Shown piece after piece: positions 48,511-62,900 of a stretch of 64,000 bases of DNA. Numbering within the stretch: position 1 is the stretch's first letter; each line of letters begins with the position of its first letter. The DNA comes from Apostichopus parvimensis (Eukaryota; Echinodermata; Holothuroidea; Aspidochirotida; Stichopodidae): the NCBI GenBank assembly GCA_000934455.1, contig KN888292.1, positions 27,453-91,452 on the forward strand, read 5' to 3'. Made by a program: the position numbers and the translations under genes. The notes below the pieces were generated by a model. That model was not told where the DNA came from. It saw only the letters and a program-made list of their open reading frames with translations, and made no database searches.

Positions 48511-50645
48511 TCTGACTGACGCACCTTTTTTAGCATCAAGCCTACGTATAAAGTGACTGCAAAGACGATTCTTCTATGAGCAGGTAAAGAATGGGTGGTG
48601 AGCCTCTCAAGCAGATATATGTATAGTTTATCTTCCCTGGCTTGATTAGTATACTATTCTGTTTCGTGATGCTAACAGTTCAACTTTGGAAAGTTTACTG
48701 CATAAATGTTAAAATATAAACCGAGTCAAATAAGGTTCAGCTGTATAACCAAACGGCTAGATCCCCCATCCTTCCCCCCCCCCCCCCCCCCCGCCACATC
48801 AAAAAATCTGTTAATAATGTACCAGCAAAGTTTGATCTGAGAAAACTCCACAATATATTATGTTACTTTTAAGACAGGTTAACATATATGTTGCTAATAA
48901 TGTTTTACTATATACACACTTCTGTCTGGAGAACAAATTATCTGTGTATCCGCCAGGAAGTATTATTGACAGTCTTCACAGAGGTACAGTACAATTCACT
49001 AAGCAATTAATTACACTGCATATTATCCTACAAAATGATGTTTAGTGCGAAAATATTGTGCGACAATTGCAATGTAAAGTTATATGGTGGTTCCACTTGA
49101 GATGATTGAACTTCTACAAAACTTGTTTGTTTCAAAATACATTCAAAACCTCTACAGTCAACAAGACATCAAACTATGGAATAATTTTTTGCTGAGGTTT
49201 TGCAACAAGTGTGATAGTTACCTCAAGCTATATCTGTAAGAATAATCCTGTTTCAGCTTATAATCTCTGATTTACCAAGCATGTATGTTAATGAAAGAAC
49301 TTGCACAACAATTATACCCACAAATCAAAGTGGGTAAAATATCGTGCGACAGTTGCAACGAAATTAAAATAACTGGGGAAAATATGAAATTAACAGCCTG
49401 AAATATATCAAGCTTAACTGATATATTATACTCTAGCGGAGACCATATCGTATTTTTCAGTATTTTGGAATGACTAAATTTGATGGCAGCAAAAATCCCA
49501 GCTTGTTTCCGGTTAGTTTCAATTGCATTTACTGTGTGAATTATGGACTTACTCAAGACAGCTGCATAAACACCACTGACAAAACTAGTTAACCAATTCT
49601 TTGTTTTCCAGAACATTGACAAATGTGACAGAGAACTTTCAATATTCTGCCCGATACCAATCACTATAGTGTGTCGGTTTGTAATCAAAGGTAAGGTGTC
49701 GGAATATCCCGGCACGAAATGAAATTGTTGTGATGTTGTACATTAATATATTGTTAACAGAGAAGATTCAGGTGTGCGAATTCCAGCACAAAATGAAACG
49801 ATTGCGTTGTATACATACATGCACTGTCCATGAAAGTGTATACAGAGCATGTAATCAACGACACAGGTGGGTTAATATAAACTTAATTATGTCATCAACT
49901 TCACGAAACGGTATTAGCGCTTGGTAGGAACTGATTATTAAAAAATGTATTTGTGAGACCTTGTAACTCGAAGGAAAATATTACCAGGATTTAGTCATTC
50001 TGTTTTGTTGCTTAATTCCAGAATTCCTCATCTCGAAATGAAGATGATTAGAAAACTAAAAAAAATGGTAATATGACTTTTGTGAGCATGCATGGGAGAT
50101 TGCATGTTGTTAATAATTTGGAGTATATCTCCACTCAATGCCATCACTATACACCACTGCAGTAAAATTATTCCACTGATACGACCATGTCATCGTTGTT
50201 AGTGCCTTTCAACAGTTACACATTAACTAGTAACAGATGCACTGTTAAATAATCACAAATTTCTACGTTTCTGTTAATATTACTAAGAGCCCGTCTGGTC
50301 ATTTTCAAGCATTCTAAATTTCTAAAAATTAACTATATAAGCAGGGCTTTAATTCAAGATTTAGACACAAGTGATTGACAATATTACTGGCACTTTGGTA
50401 GTGAAATAATGGTTGACAAAGTATACCAATAGTCCTATAGGCTATAAAATACATCATGTGTGCTAACGGGGGGGGGGGGGGGGGGGGGAGTTAACCCCAC
50501 ACCCCTGGACACTGGAGTATAAATGCTCAATTTTAGTCTTGGTCAGTATTTGGAATAGACAGATGAAGCATAAGGGCTCCAAGAATCAAGGAGCCTCCGT
50601 GAACACTCCAGGCAGGGCATATCAACTTTCTATGCAAGTTTCGGG

Positions 50646-50695
50646 NNNNNNNNNNNNNNNNNNNNNNNNNNNNNNNNNNNNNNNNNNNNNNNNNN
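50646..50695. other. Assembly gap (50 N) next to G-runs
   Basis: A 50-N block followed by GGGGGGG; a 22-24 base G-run lies 160 bp upstream. Fixed-size placeholder, true length unknown. Confidence 0.99.
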
Positions 50696-53600
50696 GGGGG
50701 GGAGGAGGATAGGATTCTTCAAGTATGTATAAATAAAAACAGTAAGAACAGGTTTAAATATTTGTGTCTTCCAAGAACATGCAAAATTAATTACTTTTTG
50801 AATAAAGAAAATGCAGACGAGACTATGAACAATTCAGCAATGTGAGGCACTGCAGACCTTTCTAGAATGTATCGATACTGAGGATGTTGACTGACTTCAT
50901 CTTCCCCATGCTTACATGATTGTCTTACCAAATCTGCAAATTATGTAACAGAACATTTCTAACAAACAGGTAGGGGTTAGCTATAACTAGAGGGCAAACC
51001 AATTCCAACATCAATATACTGACAGTTATGTTAATGTTTGCATGTACCTCAATGTATAGAGAATGTTAGAGTAAGGGTGACGTACCATTAATACAGAATA
51101 AACTGTTTGTGAGAGATTAAAGACAATACATGCCAATTTAGAACTCTAATCAAACCATATACCATTCATATACATATATATATATATGTGTGTATTCGTT
51201 CTTCAATGTCACTCACACTGACGATATTTGTGTCAGTTGGATCAAATATGAGATCTTTTATATATATAGTATAATATTCATATTTTGGTTTATCCAAAAA
51301 CATTCCCAATGATGTAGTTTCTAGGTGTAGATGTAGAGTTAAAGACAGGTAAAGTGTAGAGAAAAGTAAAATCTTTACCAGTGATTAAAATACATGTATG
51401 TTTAATAATCTTGAAATCAACATATTAACTATAATGAAAACATTTCACCTAAACAGCTGTTATATTTTAAATTTTAGTGTCATCATGTTATGAACAGCAG
51501 GTGTGATTCTTTCCCTATAATGTATGTTACCCTCCTGATGTCTCTCTTTCTGCTATTCATTCTTCCCTTTTTCTATCTTAAAATCCAATAAACGTTGATT
51601 TCAAACATGCTGAATTCCCTACATCTCTATACCGTATCTTACGATATAAAAAATTGTTCTTCCTATCAACATTTGAAATATCTGTCCACCTCACTCATCA
51701 AACCAGATCACTCGCTCACTCTTAATTAAGAAGCTCAAGATCGGTAAAATATCTAACAAGCTGTACTGCTACATTAGCCCAATTCTGCAATATATCGGTT
51801 AAAATTGCTTTTACCAGAGATAAGCATCCTGTCGTCTAGTGTATTAAAGTCAGGGCTAAGCTTTGAGAAGGCTAGTTCCTTGGTGTAAAAATGAGTTGTT
51901 CTGCCATGCAGTGTATATCTGCTGATGGCATCCATTAACACTTTAATATACCAAGTTTGATGGCATGCATTGATAATACGACAGTTATAATTAGATACCT
52001 TACTTAGTTCAATCATTAACTAAATGTCTATAGTTGCGAATTCAGGCTAAACCGTCCATGATATCATCTCGTTCTGTTTTCAGCTCTGGGTATGTCTCAA
52101 ATTAGTTCTTAAATAGCAGACATGACAAATTTCTTCACAATTAATAGTGTTCCAAAAAAGGTTAAAGATTATCAGTTGATAGTACAACTGTTAATGGAAC
52201 AAGAAAATCCAATATGGTACACAGCAAATGTTCTGCATAATTAAAAAAGTTGCATCTACTACTACTAGCTCTTACAGTAAAACAAAGGAAGACATCACAG
52301 AGCTCTGTTAATTATGTATCGTTACATAGATACTCATGAGTATAGTCAGTATATCTTGGATTATAAGCTGCCATATGTCATTCAGAGTAACCTTCAGATA
52401 CAGTTCTGCAAAGTAAATCATTGATGAGTAAACGTGATCCGTTACAGATCAAAATACTCTGTTACCATGGTAAGAAGTTCAAGATATAAGCTTACACTGT
52501 TTCCTTGAAGTATATGAGAACTTCAACTGTTCACTAACATTATAATTTGTAGTGCATTAATTTTGCTGTCCATCACTTATAGTTCAAGCAAACCAGGGAC
52601 TGAATTTTCCAAGAGATTAAAAATAAAGCCTTAAAAAGTTCTAGCATAAATCTAACAACAAAGAGGCTATCATTTTGGAAGAAACCCAATCTGCATAAAT
52701 GTCTTTACGTACATATATTGTGTTTGGCACATGAACACACAATATTTCAACGGCAATTTTCTGTCTCAGACTTAAGTAAACGACACATCATCTAGTTTTA
52801 TCTTTTTCATTAATTCTTATAAGAGGAAGACCCCCAAACCATTATCACGATATCCTACATAGCCATAGTCAGATATAACTTTTGTTTTAACTAGATATAT
52901 AACTGAGATATAACTCATACTTATGAACAAGTTGTTCAAGGATTTTTGTTGAGGAAGCATGAACAAGCATCTCTATCATATACACATACAGTACATACTA
53001 AGCTAATGACACTTCGATCAGCCATGTGTTTTTTGTACATCTCCCTTTTCCATCTGAATTATGTCTTTTTTCTATAATGTAGAGTGTAACCATGGAGATC
53101 CTTTGCTTTAAAAGCATCCTTTTCCAGTTTAAATGTAATTTTCATTTTTCAAGCCTACTGAGTATATATCACCTAAAGTAAGCACTAGGATATAACCACC
53201 TACACATGTTTACCAAAGGAAGGTTACCGAGCAAGCCATTAAAAGAAATTAACAATTTCATTGCGGCCTGGTCACTATAGTATCATACATACTCAAAAGC
53301 ATAATAAATCTTTTTATATAGAAATTTGCTATAGAAAGTTGCTATGTTAGCTATATTCGAACAGTGATTATGGCTACTCTACTCTCGATCAGTAAGCCTA
53401 TGTTAGTTGCACTATACTTATTATACCATGTGAAAATATAACAACAGTCTGTGGAATGCATGTAACCAAGGCATTTGTCTTGCATGTGACCTTTGACATG
53501 CATTGATATATAACTGTTACGCACTATCATAACTTGCTGTCGCGTTTCATCATCAGTCTCAGTACGTCCGCCCGAGCCTGATTAACGAGAGGGAAGATAT

Positions 53601-56600
53601 GTTTTCACATATACCACATACCAATTCATCATATCCATATTGCTCTTTGCAACAATTTATTTTTAGAAACATGAGCATGTATGAAACGTGGAACAACATG
53701 TTCAGTGTAGACTTTGAGAATGTATCAAGATGGATTAATTACACCTTTATTCCTATAGTTTATGGGAGCAGCATTAGGAAGGTAATTTTTCATGTGACAT
53801 ACGAACCAGTTTAACTGCCTTCCAAGGTGATTAAAGGAGAAGGGAAATGGAAATATTGTTTAGCCAGCACACCTGCATTGCCGTTTTTTTGTTGCTTTTT
53901 GTTGTTGTGATTCTTTCTTTTCAGTAGCTGAATAACGTAAATCCAAACAATGTCACATTTCCATATCTGATATATATTGAACAATTCAGGCAGTATCATG
54001 GGATGTATTTTTCAGCATACATGTGGCCTATGTTGGTTCTTCTCATTACACTGGATACCAAATATACTGTTCGTACACAGTCGTACACAGACACAGTTTC
54101 AGATAGTTGGGTGGGAATTTTGAAAGGTGAATTTTGGATTTTTGTCGATAGAAAATGTAGAGAGAATGAGAATTTAATCAAATATCAATTTCAGAGAAAT
54201 TGAAGGCTATTGCGACAGTCAAACTGAATTGTATGGAGTAACTATGGAAGATTTAAATCCTGAGTGAAACAGTTGTCCTGAAACAGGTATAAGGGAAATA
54301 AATCACTGCAACGTAATTTGACCATAATCATATAAGCATATGACAATTAATCCCCCTCCCCCTCCCCCTTCCCCCCTGAAAGAAATAGTAAAGAATTCTA
54401 GCATGTTTCAGATCAAACATAATATGATTTCCAATGAAACTTCTGTAATCAAGCTACCACTGTTTTTTTCTTTTCTTTTTTTTATATTTCGTGCCTCAAA
54501 CAAGGCTTTTATTTACACTTTTTTTGATTAAAAACAAAAATCACAAAAGCATACATAATGCAAAAACCAAACTACATACAACAATAAAAATAAAAAAAAA
54601 CACATACATGATCTTTTTATTTATATTACATTACATTACATTATGGGAAAATACAAGGGAAGTTACCACTTACATCTCAATCAAAAAAGCATGAACTTTT
54701 CAACCCAGTATCACCTTATCACCCGTTAACTGTGTAATGGAACATTTAACAGAAAAATATTAATAAATTTTAAATAGAACAATGGTGGCAGTGAATGACA
54801 CCCTGGTAGAGCCATATTAACGAATTATCAAACTTTTGAGACCTTGCAATAACCTTGACGTACAGCTGTCTTGATATTTCTAATTTGCAAGGACATCAAA
54901 GAACATGAAATAGAAAAATAACACAACATAACAGAGACAACCTCTTGTAATATGTAAATGTGACTGTATGTTAGATTGTAAATTAGAATGAAATTAAGAA
55001 CCCTCACGAATTTCCTCTCCTTATTAACCTTGCTGTTCTCGGTAACGAGAAGTCACGCATACAATCGGTGCTCAAATGGCCTGTTAAATAGTCCCGCGAT
55101 ACGATTCATTAAATTTTAATCTAGACTAAATGCCTTAGGTGAGGATGGACCTGAATTTGTTTAGATGAGGCTTAAGTGTGCAAAACATCACCCGATAGGA
55201 TTTCTGACAGTTTCCCCATGAAATATGTTCTGGTGGGTACTTTCTTGGGATGGAAGTGAGAAAAGGTTTCAGCAAGGATTCTTTGTAAAATATCGACCTG
55301 TCAAAATTGTAGAGATAAGGTGAATGGGTACAGCATAATATTAAAGCAAATTGGTCATAATCTGCTGCTAATTACAGGATGTTGATGAATTTTCATAAAT
55401 CTTTGATGAGTCCATTTGACACTGAGAATCATAACAGATTGTACAGATTTTGCAAGTGATATATGTGTCAAATATAAACTAGTAAGAAGTAAACAAACAA
55501 CATTTCATTGATATTTTCCCCACAAGACAAAAACAACAACAACAACTCCTCAAATAGTCCTGTTGCCACCCACCTTTGAGTCCTCCTTTTTTATTTTTTT
55601 TTAAAAACCAAATTTCTTCAACTGAATTTACATACAGACTCCGACTCGTTGTCAAGAAACATACTTGTAAAAGCCCTTTGTGATTTTTCGTCATGCATGG
55701 CATATAGATAATGTGTATCGCTTAGGAACTCTATAGGGTATTGAACAAAATGCAGACAGTTAATAATTCAAACAATCTGAGCAACTTTTAACCAGCTCGA
55801 AAGCAATCATGTTACAGTGCATACTACATGCAGTCAGTCACAAGAAATCGTTCGGACTAAATTTGAAAATTAGTGACGTCAAAGTACCTGGCTGAAGAGT
55901 CAGATAATCAATGTTAGGGAATGATCGACATCACATAAATTAAGCACAAACTATGTACATGTATATATGGTAGACAACAAACTTAGGCTCATATGCTGCC
56001 AGTATAGGTTACAGTTCTGGGACAGGTCACTGCAGTTTGTACATCATAGAGATGTTACGTACAAGCGTCGGTAATTGTGAATTTGCGAAAAAAAATTGAG
56101 GAAATCACTCCACAATAGCAAATCTACAACTATTAATTTGAAGGGCACATGTCAATAGCTTTCTCTTTGATGTCAAGTGTGGATCCATAACTGGATTTAG
56201 GACATCTTTTACATTGTTATAGAAAAAAAGACTAAAAATACAAGAATACAAGAAATAACTGATTGAATATATAAATCTTCATCTTTTGAGCAGGATAAAT
56301 CTTCAAGCAGCAATGTACGGATGATATTTTCTCGAACCTGTCCAACCGATAGAGGTGTACCATATTACCTGTAGTCTTTCAGAATAGCTGCGCTTATAGA
56401 TACTGTTGTGTAGAACCTTAGGAAAACCGGCCATCTTAGTTTCCTCTTTGATTTCTATTTTTCTATTTCTATTCTAAGGAGCTTGAGGAATGTTTTAATT
56501 TTCGATGTGTAATTTTATTGCTCATTGATTGAATAAAGAATCTATCTATCTATTATTTCAATTGATAAAATACTCCAATATTTCACACTGACGTAAACAG

Positions 56601-56624
56601 CAAATACATAACAATATCTTTTAA

Positions 56625-56666
56625 AAATCCATGTATTTATAGCAGATCTGCTTTGTACATGGATTT
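56625..56666. repeat. 42-bp near-perfect palindrome
   Basis: AAATCCATGTA at 56625-56635 pairs with TACATGGATTT at 56656-56666; the centre AGCAGATCTGCT (56641-56652) is a perfect 12-bp palindrome. Spacers are 5 and 3 nt. Confidence 0.9.
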
Positions 56667-58147
56667 AAAAATAAAATGGTATCCATCATGTGCAAATTGC
56701 ATTAGGTAGAAATTATGATCAATAGTACCTGATTGAATGTAAAGGAAATCTTTTTGAGTCAGGATCATGTGTGTGTTACATATTATACAGTATGATACCT
56801 ATAGTAGGTGTGTAGAGGGATAACTCATAGAATAGTCACATGATCAAACTTTGGAGGGCAGACTACTGTAATAGTGAAAACACAGTCCATGAGTGCCAGG
56901 ACTGATGGAATGCATGCACTTACTGTATGAATTCTAGAGACTGGGATTTTCAATCTGCACATGGTTTTCATTCTTTGCTATTAATTTATTGACACTATTT
57001 CCACATGCATTTTCAAAAGCTATAATTTCTAACTGAGTCAATCATCTTAATCATATCATCCCAAATCATTCTAAAAATTTGACAAGAAAGCAATCATAAC
57101 TATATGTGAAAACATAACGTCTGCAGTTTTTACCACAATAGACGTCCCAGAAAATACTTCCAATCACTTATTGGAATGATCCTCATCTCATTACCTTTTT
57201 TTTTTTTCATCTGGAGGCAGAGAGGCTGATGTGTCTTAAAGAACTGTGTTTATAGGATTATTTCTGTGCCAAATGACACAGAAATGACAAGTTTCAATAA
57301 CAAACGACAACAATTTAATTTCCTAGCTGGATATTTGGAGCACAATTATACAGTCTGCCTGTCTGTCTGTATAACACTACCCTCAGATATAACAATCGTA
57401 GTCGTTTGTTTTTATTCCCTGCAGTCACGTTTTACTTTGCACTATATAATATGGAAACTACCATCACTTCCATTATTCAATTCCTGAATAAATTAGCCAA
57501 TTTGCTTAACCTACTTCTTTGATCCATTAAAATAGAATCACATGAAACGTAATTTCTAGCCCTGGTGTTCAAACTTTGTTGCTCGACAAAACCAATTTCC
57601 ACCTTCATCATCTTGGCGAAACTCCAGTGGCAATAGGGTCTATGGGGAGGAGGTGTATGCCCCTTCCCCCCATCCCCCCCCCCACTGCCACCCCCAACTT
57701 GATATGACTAAATGTGTCAAGTTTAGCTAAAACGGTGATATTTTGCAAATTTTGAAGCTATTTCTATTCACAATTTTTTCCAATGTTTCTCATATATCAG
57801 CAACTTCTTTATCTTGCAATTTTTTTGGCTACCGCTTAAAAACAATTTGCGACCCCACACATGATTGCGACCCCCACTTTGACTTAATACCATGCCTGTC
57901 TTAAATAGTGAATTGAATGGTATAATGACAGTACAACTATGCTATTAAACACTTCACAAATATGTTAGAAACAAAGAACGGTTGTGACTCGCACAGAAAC
58001 AATTTAGTTTCACTTTAAAACAGATTCATATTCTTACTTCCTTAAAGTCAAGTCCAGAGGCCAATGTAAAAACATCTAGGCCTATAGCTCTTGACGATAA
58101 CAAAATTCAGTGTTAAAGAAGACTGCCTAACCCCAACAAGTTAAGGA

Positions 58148-58320
58148 ATAAACAAGAAAAAAATGCAAAAAAAAAACAAAAAAAAAAGATGTAAAACAGA
58201 AAAAGCAGAGAAAAACAAAAAAAAACGAAAAGTTTCCCCCGGGTTTCAAAAAAACCTAAACAGGAAGTTGAAAAACAACCAAAAAACCTTAAAAAAAAAC
58301 GGTTGGGAAAAACAAGCCCG
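58148..58320. repeat. A-rich low-complexity tract with unreliable homopolymers
   Basis: Dense runs of 5-10 A with short interspersed words (CCCCCGGG, AACAACC, AAAAAACC). The odd texture looks like an error-prone consensus as much as real sequence. Confidence 0.7.
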
Positions 58321-59342
58321 CCAGCAATGTACATGTAAAGCTGGAAACACGTACCACTATAGGAGTGGGTTGAATACAAACTGCAAATTAGTTCAAAATC
58401 TTGACAGATCAATATGTTCCCAATGACCTAAGGCTAACTGTTACAATTCTCTGCTCCCAATAGCTAATCAAGCAAAAACTTGCTCTGGCTTGACACCTTT
58501 TTTTCCTCTCTGACGCATCGGAGCGCTGACTTTGCAAACATTAGGCACCAAAACCCACAAATGTATGAAGTTGCAGTCTTGTTACATAGGCAGTTCAGAC
58601 TGCAGTGGACATGCGCTTACGTGACTCTATTTCAGCAACTCTACAAGTTTTCACTCGCAGTGTCCCTAAAAGTTATGTTACATTGGACAGTTCTCAATCT
58701 ATCTTCCTAAGGAAATCATTAAAGCCCCATCTTCTGGAGCAGTAGAGATTCTCAACTTTTACGACTTTTTGGTATCTTTGTAATATATTTTTACTGCCTT
58801 TCGGTGAATGTGCAGTATATTAGCGGTGGATGAGATCATGAACAAAAAAGGAACTTGATGCTTATAAGAGGGCCAGGAACAGGCCGGTAGCTATAAAAAG
58901 CAACTTCAAGATTAATTCTCACATTGTAATAAAAATACAAATCATAGAGGGCAACAAGTCGTTTCTCCTCCCTGGAGAGGTGCATCTCGTGGTTATGCTA
59001 TATTTTGGAGACTTCCTTCATCTCATAAACAGCTCCATTCCACCAACTCTCTTCATCTGCAGGCTCCGACCGACTGGTACTGATTCATGACAACAGGTTA
59101 CAGTAGACAGTAATATTAGAGGCAACACGGCTTCCATTGATTGTTGTTGTAAATCATTTCATTAAATACTAAACATATGATCATTTGCTCTTAATAGACA
59201 AACAAATAGCACATTACAGTCAAGTATATAGTTAGTATTGTACCTGGCAAGCTAAAACAATTATTTGATTAATGTAAAAACCAAATGTTAATTTCAGGCA
59301 GTTCTTTGAGTCAGTATGTGATAGCTCCATGGGTATACTCAC

Positions 59343-59526
59343 CGACAACGGACACAGACAAAACAGTTCTTGTGGTAGGTGTTGCCCAGGGCCGTGACCA
59401 CCTCGCCCTCCAAGAACTGATGGCAGCTGTGGCATTTTGTGCCAAAGTTGTCTTGATAGTCTTTGTGGCAGTAATATTTACCCTCTTTGATGAAGAAGCC
59501 CCCTTGGGAGAGGCCACAGGCACATA
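59343..59526 (-). CDS. ablim: ABLIM exon A: end of LIM1 and first half of LIM2
   Basis: The exon is 184 bp, starts with two bases of a split codon after TTTCAG and ends CG|GTGAGT. It reads xCACGLSQGGFFIKEGKYYC and then HKDYQDNFGTKC. The GGFFIK..G.Y.C..DYQ block is the typical end of ABLIM LIM1. LIM2 then starts with CHSC, followed by EGEVVTALGNTYH and CFVCVRC, giving the C-x2-C, H-x2-C and C-x2-C ligands of its first finger and the start of the second. The missing upstream exon must supply the first half of LIM1 and one base (G would give Val, as in vertebrates). Confidence 0.96.
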
Positions 59527-62500
59527 CTGAAATAAAAACAAAAAGATGAATCGTGTTTTAATATATATTCAACAGGCTAAAGCACAACCACAATGTTAAT
59601 CGTGATGTAATATTAAAGCCAATAATTAAGGCTAATTATTGAGGAATACATTTATGCAATATTTATCAAGAATTTTTTTGAAGGCAACACTTTCATATTA
59701 CTTACCATATAGAGAGAATTACTGTTTGGTACAGTATGGTCTTTGTGCTCTGGGAATAATGTTGATTAAAATACTTTGTACCTATACACAGGACATGATT
59801 CACCCTAATAATGTAGAAAAACCATTATAAGAGACAAAATTTTCATCTATTATCTTAAACTTAGAATTTTTTTTTATGATCAACAGTTTCGAAACCCAAA
59901 GGACTTGTTAAATGTTGTTTCATATCACAAGATATCAAAGTTTATACAGCCAACAGCCCATTCGATCATTCAAAATGTCATATTATAGACTTGACAATAT
60001 GAGGTGAATCTTTCTAGGTTTTCTTTGTTCTTTAGCACTATGAAAGTAAACCATGCTTTAGACTCTGGTATTGTACAATCAGGAAGAGAATGAGCTAATT
60101 TTAACAACTTTGATATTTTATCAAGGGCATATGTGGCAAAAACATTACACTAGCTGATATGGAAAATCCATATTTTTGTACAAAAGATTGCGTAATTGTA
60201 TGAATATTCACTGCAGAGCCGATATTAATGAACAGCATATTAACCTTTCACCAAGTTTGGCAAGTGAGGTAATTAACATTTAGCCAGAATGTCAAGCTTA
60301 TGTTACAAACAGTACTTAAGTGTATAAAAAGAACAGATCGCCATTTACATTGATTTAGAGATTTAGGGTCTATGATGATTGTACAATTCTCACATACTTC
60401 CAGTCTTGGTATTAAAGATTAAATACAAACTATATAGCCATAAAATGTGCTCTATGTAGACCTGTATCCTTATTTTATGAGTATTTTGACAATTATCCAT
60501 AATTTCTCTCAATTCGGCATTGCCACCTCAATAATTTAAGCAATGCTAGGCGCACTCAAAACAATGACCTCAAAAAGGATCATTAAAGTAAACACAGATT
60601 AACGATATATTTCCTGACCTTTCAAAGCATTGCAGCATTTCTCATCCCCAGCTAAAAAAAGCATTCATTATAGCCATTAGCTCTTAAAAACATTACCTCC
60701 ACTTTCTAAATCACCTTCATTCAGTTATCCTAAGAAAAAGATGAATACTGAATTGAGACAACTATGAAAGTCAAAGAGTCAAGGTTATTAGGTTTCGAAC
60801 AAAAAAAAAACTCAAAAAAAGAGGGAGGAAAAGAGAAGAAATATACCACACATCAGAGGTACCTGATCATGTACTTGATCAGTCAATCGAACATAAATTC
60901 TCCTGACTTGTTTAAATAGTGAAAGAGAAAAGCACTAAATAATGAGATTGAAAGCACGGAAATGGCAGTCACTTGATAACATGGCTCAATTAATCATCGG
61001 GCAACAAACATGTCTGTATGGGCCACCATTGTCGGCAGGGATACACATGTTTTTTTTGTGTGTGTTTTTTTTTCTGGTTTGCTCTTTAAGAAGAAAAACA
61101 TGCCATTTAGGTTAACTTACTGATAATGTGAGTGAGTGTATTAAATATGCATCAAATGACCTAATTACCATACTGTTGGTTTTCCAAAGTACATTCTAGG
61201 CATGGAAGGTAAATCGATTGCTATTCTCTAATCTGAACGATAGACCAGATATAAATTATGCAAAGATTGTTTCATTCTGACTAAAGCTTGCAGTAACAAG
61301 TTGTTCATAGCAAAAGAACCTACAGTTGCTCGTCATATCTCCCATGATGCTCCTTAATATGTTGAATGTTGAGGGCAGGTATAGCTCAGCCTAATGTGTC
61401 ATAAAATGTTAGCATATATATACAGATAGCAAAATATCATAAGATATTAAAAACTGTACTGAAATCTGGCGACAATCCTTTCAACCTATAAACAATAGAC
61501 ATGCACAGAATGTTACATGTGATATCTTGTTTTAATGTATTGCCTTATCAAAAAATTAATTGCACAATCTAGAATCTGTATAAATTTACTACGATTTGAA
61601 TGATCTGACTGCTAGTAATTACAATGGTTAAGTGCCATGTACAGACCATGTCTCCAACCACCATGCAGAAAAGTATACATGTACAAAGCTATATAGTAGA
61701 GTTGCAATTAAGTAACAATAATCAAATTCTTTCCCAATGAGGTTAAAGGTCACATGGATTATTCATTTAGTTTATAAATTATTACAATATGTTGACATTC
61801 TTATTTTGGTTTTATATCATAATTATTAGCTGTTATGAGGAATATCCTAAGGGTCCATGAAGAGCTGATCTTATTTCTCTCTTAACTGCAGCCTTCAGTT
61901 CCAGATCTACGAAGCGCTGCATATTAGGGAACAATTGACCTAGTTCCTGAGGATGTCATTTGTATGCAGCTAGCTGAATGATTGGCAATTAAACAACTCG
62001 TTACTGCTTGGCATTAACCACGGACCAGGGGAGTAGTGTTGTTACACACATTCTCAAAGTGACGGGCACATGAATGATTTCTGCTTCAATTCTTCTACTA
62101 ATATTTGTTTTATACAAGTACTGCCTGCAGAGTATAACCTATTGGTTAAGTTTATAACTGCTTCAAGCCTTTAATATGCCTCTTTGATCTCCTCATTCAA
62201 AATATCCAAAACTGCTCCTTTTGTCATACAATGTTCATCTACATTAGATGTGTTGGAACATTAAACGAACCCATACCATGCCTCCAATCATTGCACCTTA
62301 CATAATGCAGCATGCCACTAATAATGTGCTACCACAATGATATTTTACTTTTACCAGTAGAAGGTAGCTTATTTGTACCTTCAAGTCAGAGAATAAACAA
62401 GCAGAGGAAGTTAATTTCGGATGTGCTGACCTCTTGCTGGTCTTACGATGCAAATCGCTGTGATTTGGCCATAAGCCTGGGTCTTCAGAGTCATGAGTAA

Positions 62501-62856
62501 AAATTGTTTCCCAATGGAATTGAGTGGAAACTATCGATTGATTCTCTAAAAGCTTGGCAAATCACTCAAGCATCGTCTGACCCAAAAACCTGTTGTTAAT
62601 GCTTTTCCTGGGGATAGTTGAAAGATTTAGGTCTTGCTGCAATAGCATACACAACCAGAAGTGTGGGTTGACCAATAGAAATGTAAGAAAAGACACTCCA
62701 ATCTCTGTTTTTTGGGAAACTTGTTCACTGTTAAATTTTGTTTGTTGTGGAAAGCATCCACTGGAATTTCACACACTTAAGTATGTGTACTCTGGGTGGA
62801 ACCACAATGGTAGTCTGAGTATCTATATGTACAGTAGTTCATGAACCTCTAAATTC

Positions 62857-62900
62857 GGTATGCAAATATACAATATATATAGATTGGATATTTGCATACC
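62857..62900. repeat. Inverted repeat containing two ATGCAAAT octamers
   Basis: GGTATGCAAATAT (62857-62869) and its exact reverse complement ATATTTGCATACC (62888-62900) flank an 18-nt AT-rich spacer. AATT continues the pairing on both sides with a single bulged C. Each arm holds the POU-factor octamer ATGCAAAT. Confidence 0.9.

Larger units (their letters stand above)
45667..59342. other. Intron B/A
   Basis: 13.7 kb. Contains AAT/AAG microsatellites (46050-46106), a minisatellite (48170-48510), poly-C (48774-48792) and poly-G (50467-50488) runs, a 50-N gap (50646-50695), an AT run (51172-51187), a palindrome (56625-56666) and an A-rich tract (58148-58320). No further exon recognised. Confidence 0.75.
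2825..59526 (-). other. ablim: ABLIM/UNC-115-type actin-binding LIM protein gene (5' partial)
   Basis: This gene span was reconstructed exon by exon on the minus strand. The product joins LIM zinc fingers to a C-terminal villin headpiece, the architecture of actin-binding LIM proteins, which bind F-actin through the headpiece and link signalling proteins to the cytoskeleton in axon guidance and muscle. Seen here: the end of LIM1, complete LIM2, LIM3 and LIM4 zinc ligands, the AbLIM-anchor region and a headpiece ending KKRALLF-stop. All 15 exons have GT-AG borders and compatible phases, and together give 639 residues from the exon A border (longest splice forms, without exon B). The upstream exon with the first half of LIM1 and the start codon is outside the window. 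Dematin shares the headpiece but lacks LIM domains, so it is excluded. The family identity is very secure; which vertebrate paralogue is closest was not decided. Confidence 0.97.

Noticed and set aside
48327-48515. 62-codon + strand frame rich in His, Met and Tyr
   Set aside because: Produced by the minisatellite unit length being close to a multiple of three.
49272-49715. 147-codon minus-strand frame
   Set aside because: No splice-site context, no recognisable motif and AT-driven composition; the longest of the chance frames in the A-B intron.
59285-59530. + strand frame opposite exon A
   Set aside because: Antisense of the LIM1/LIM2 exon; no independent support.
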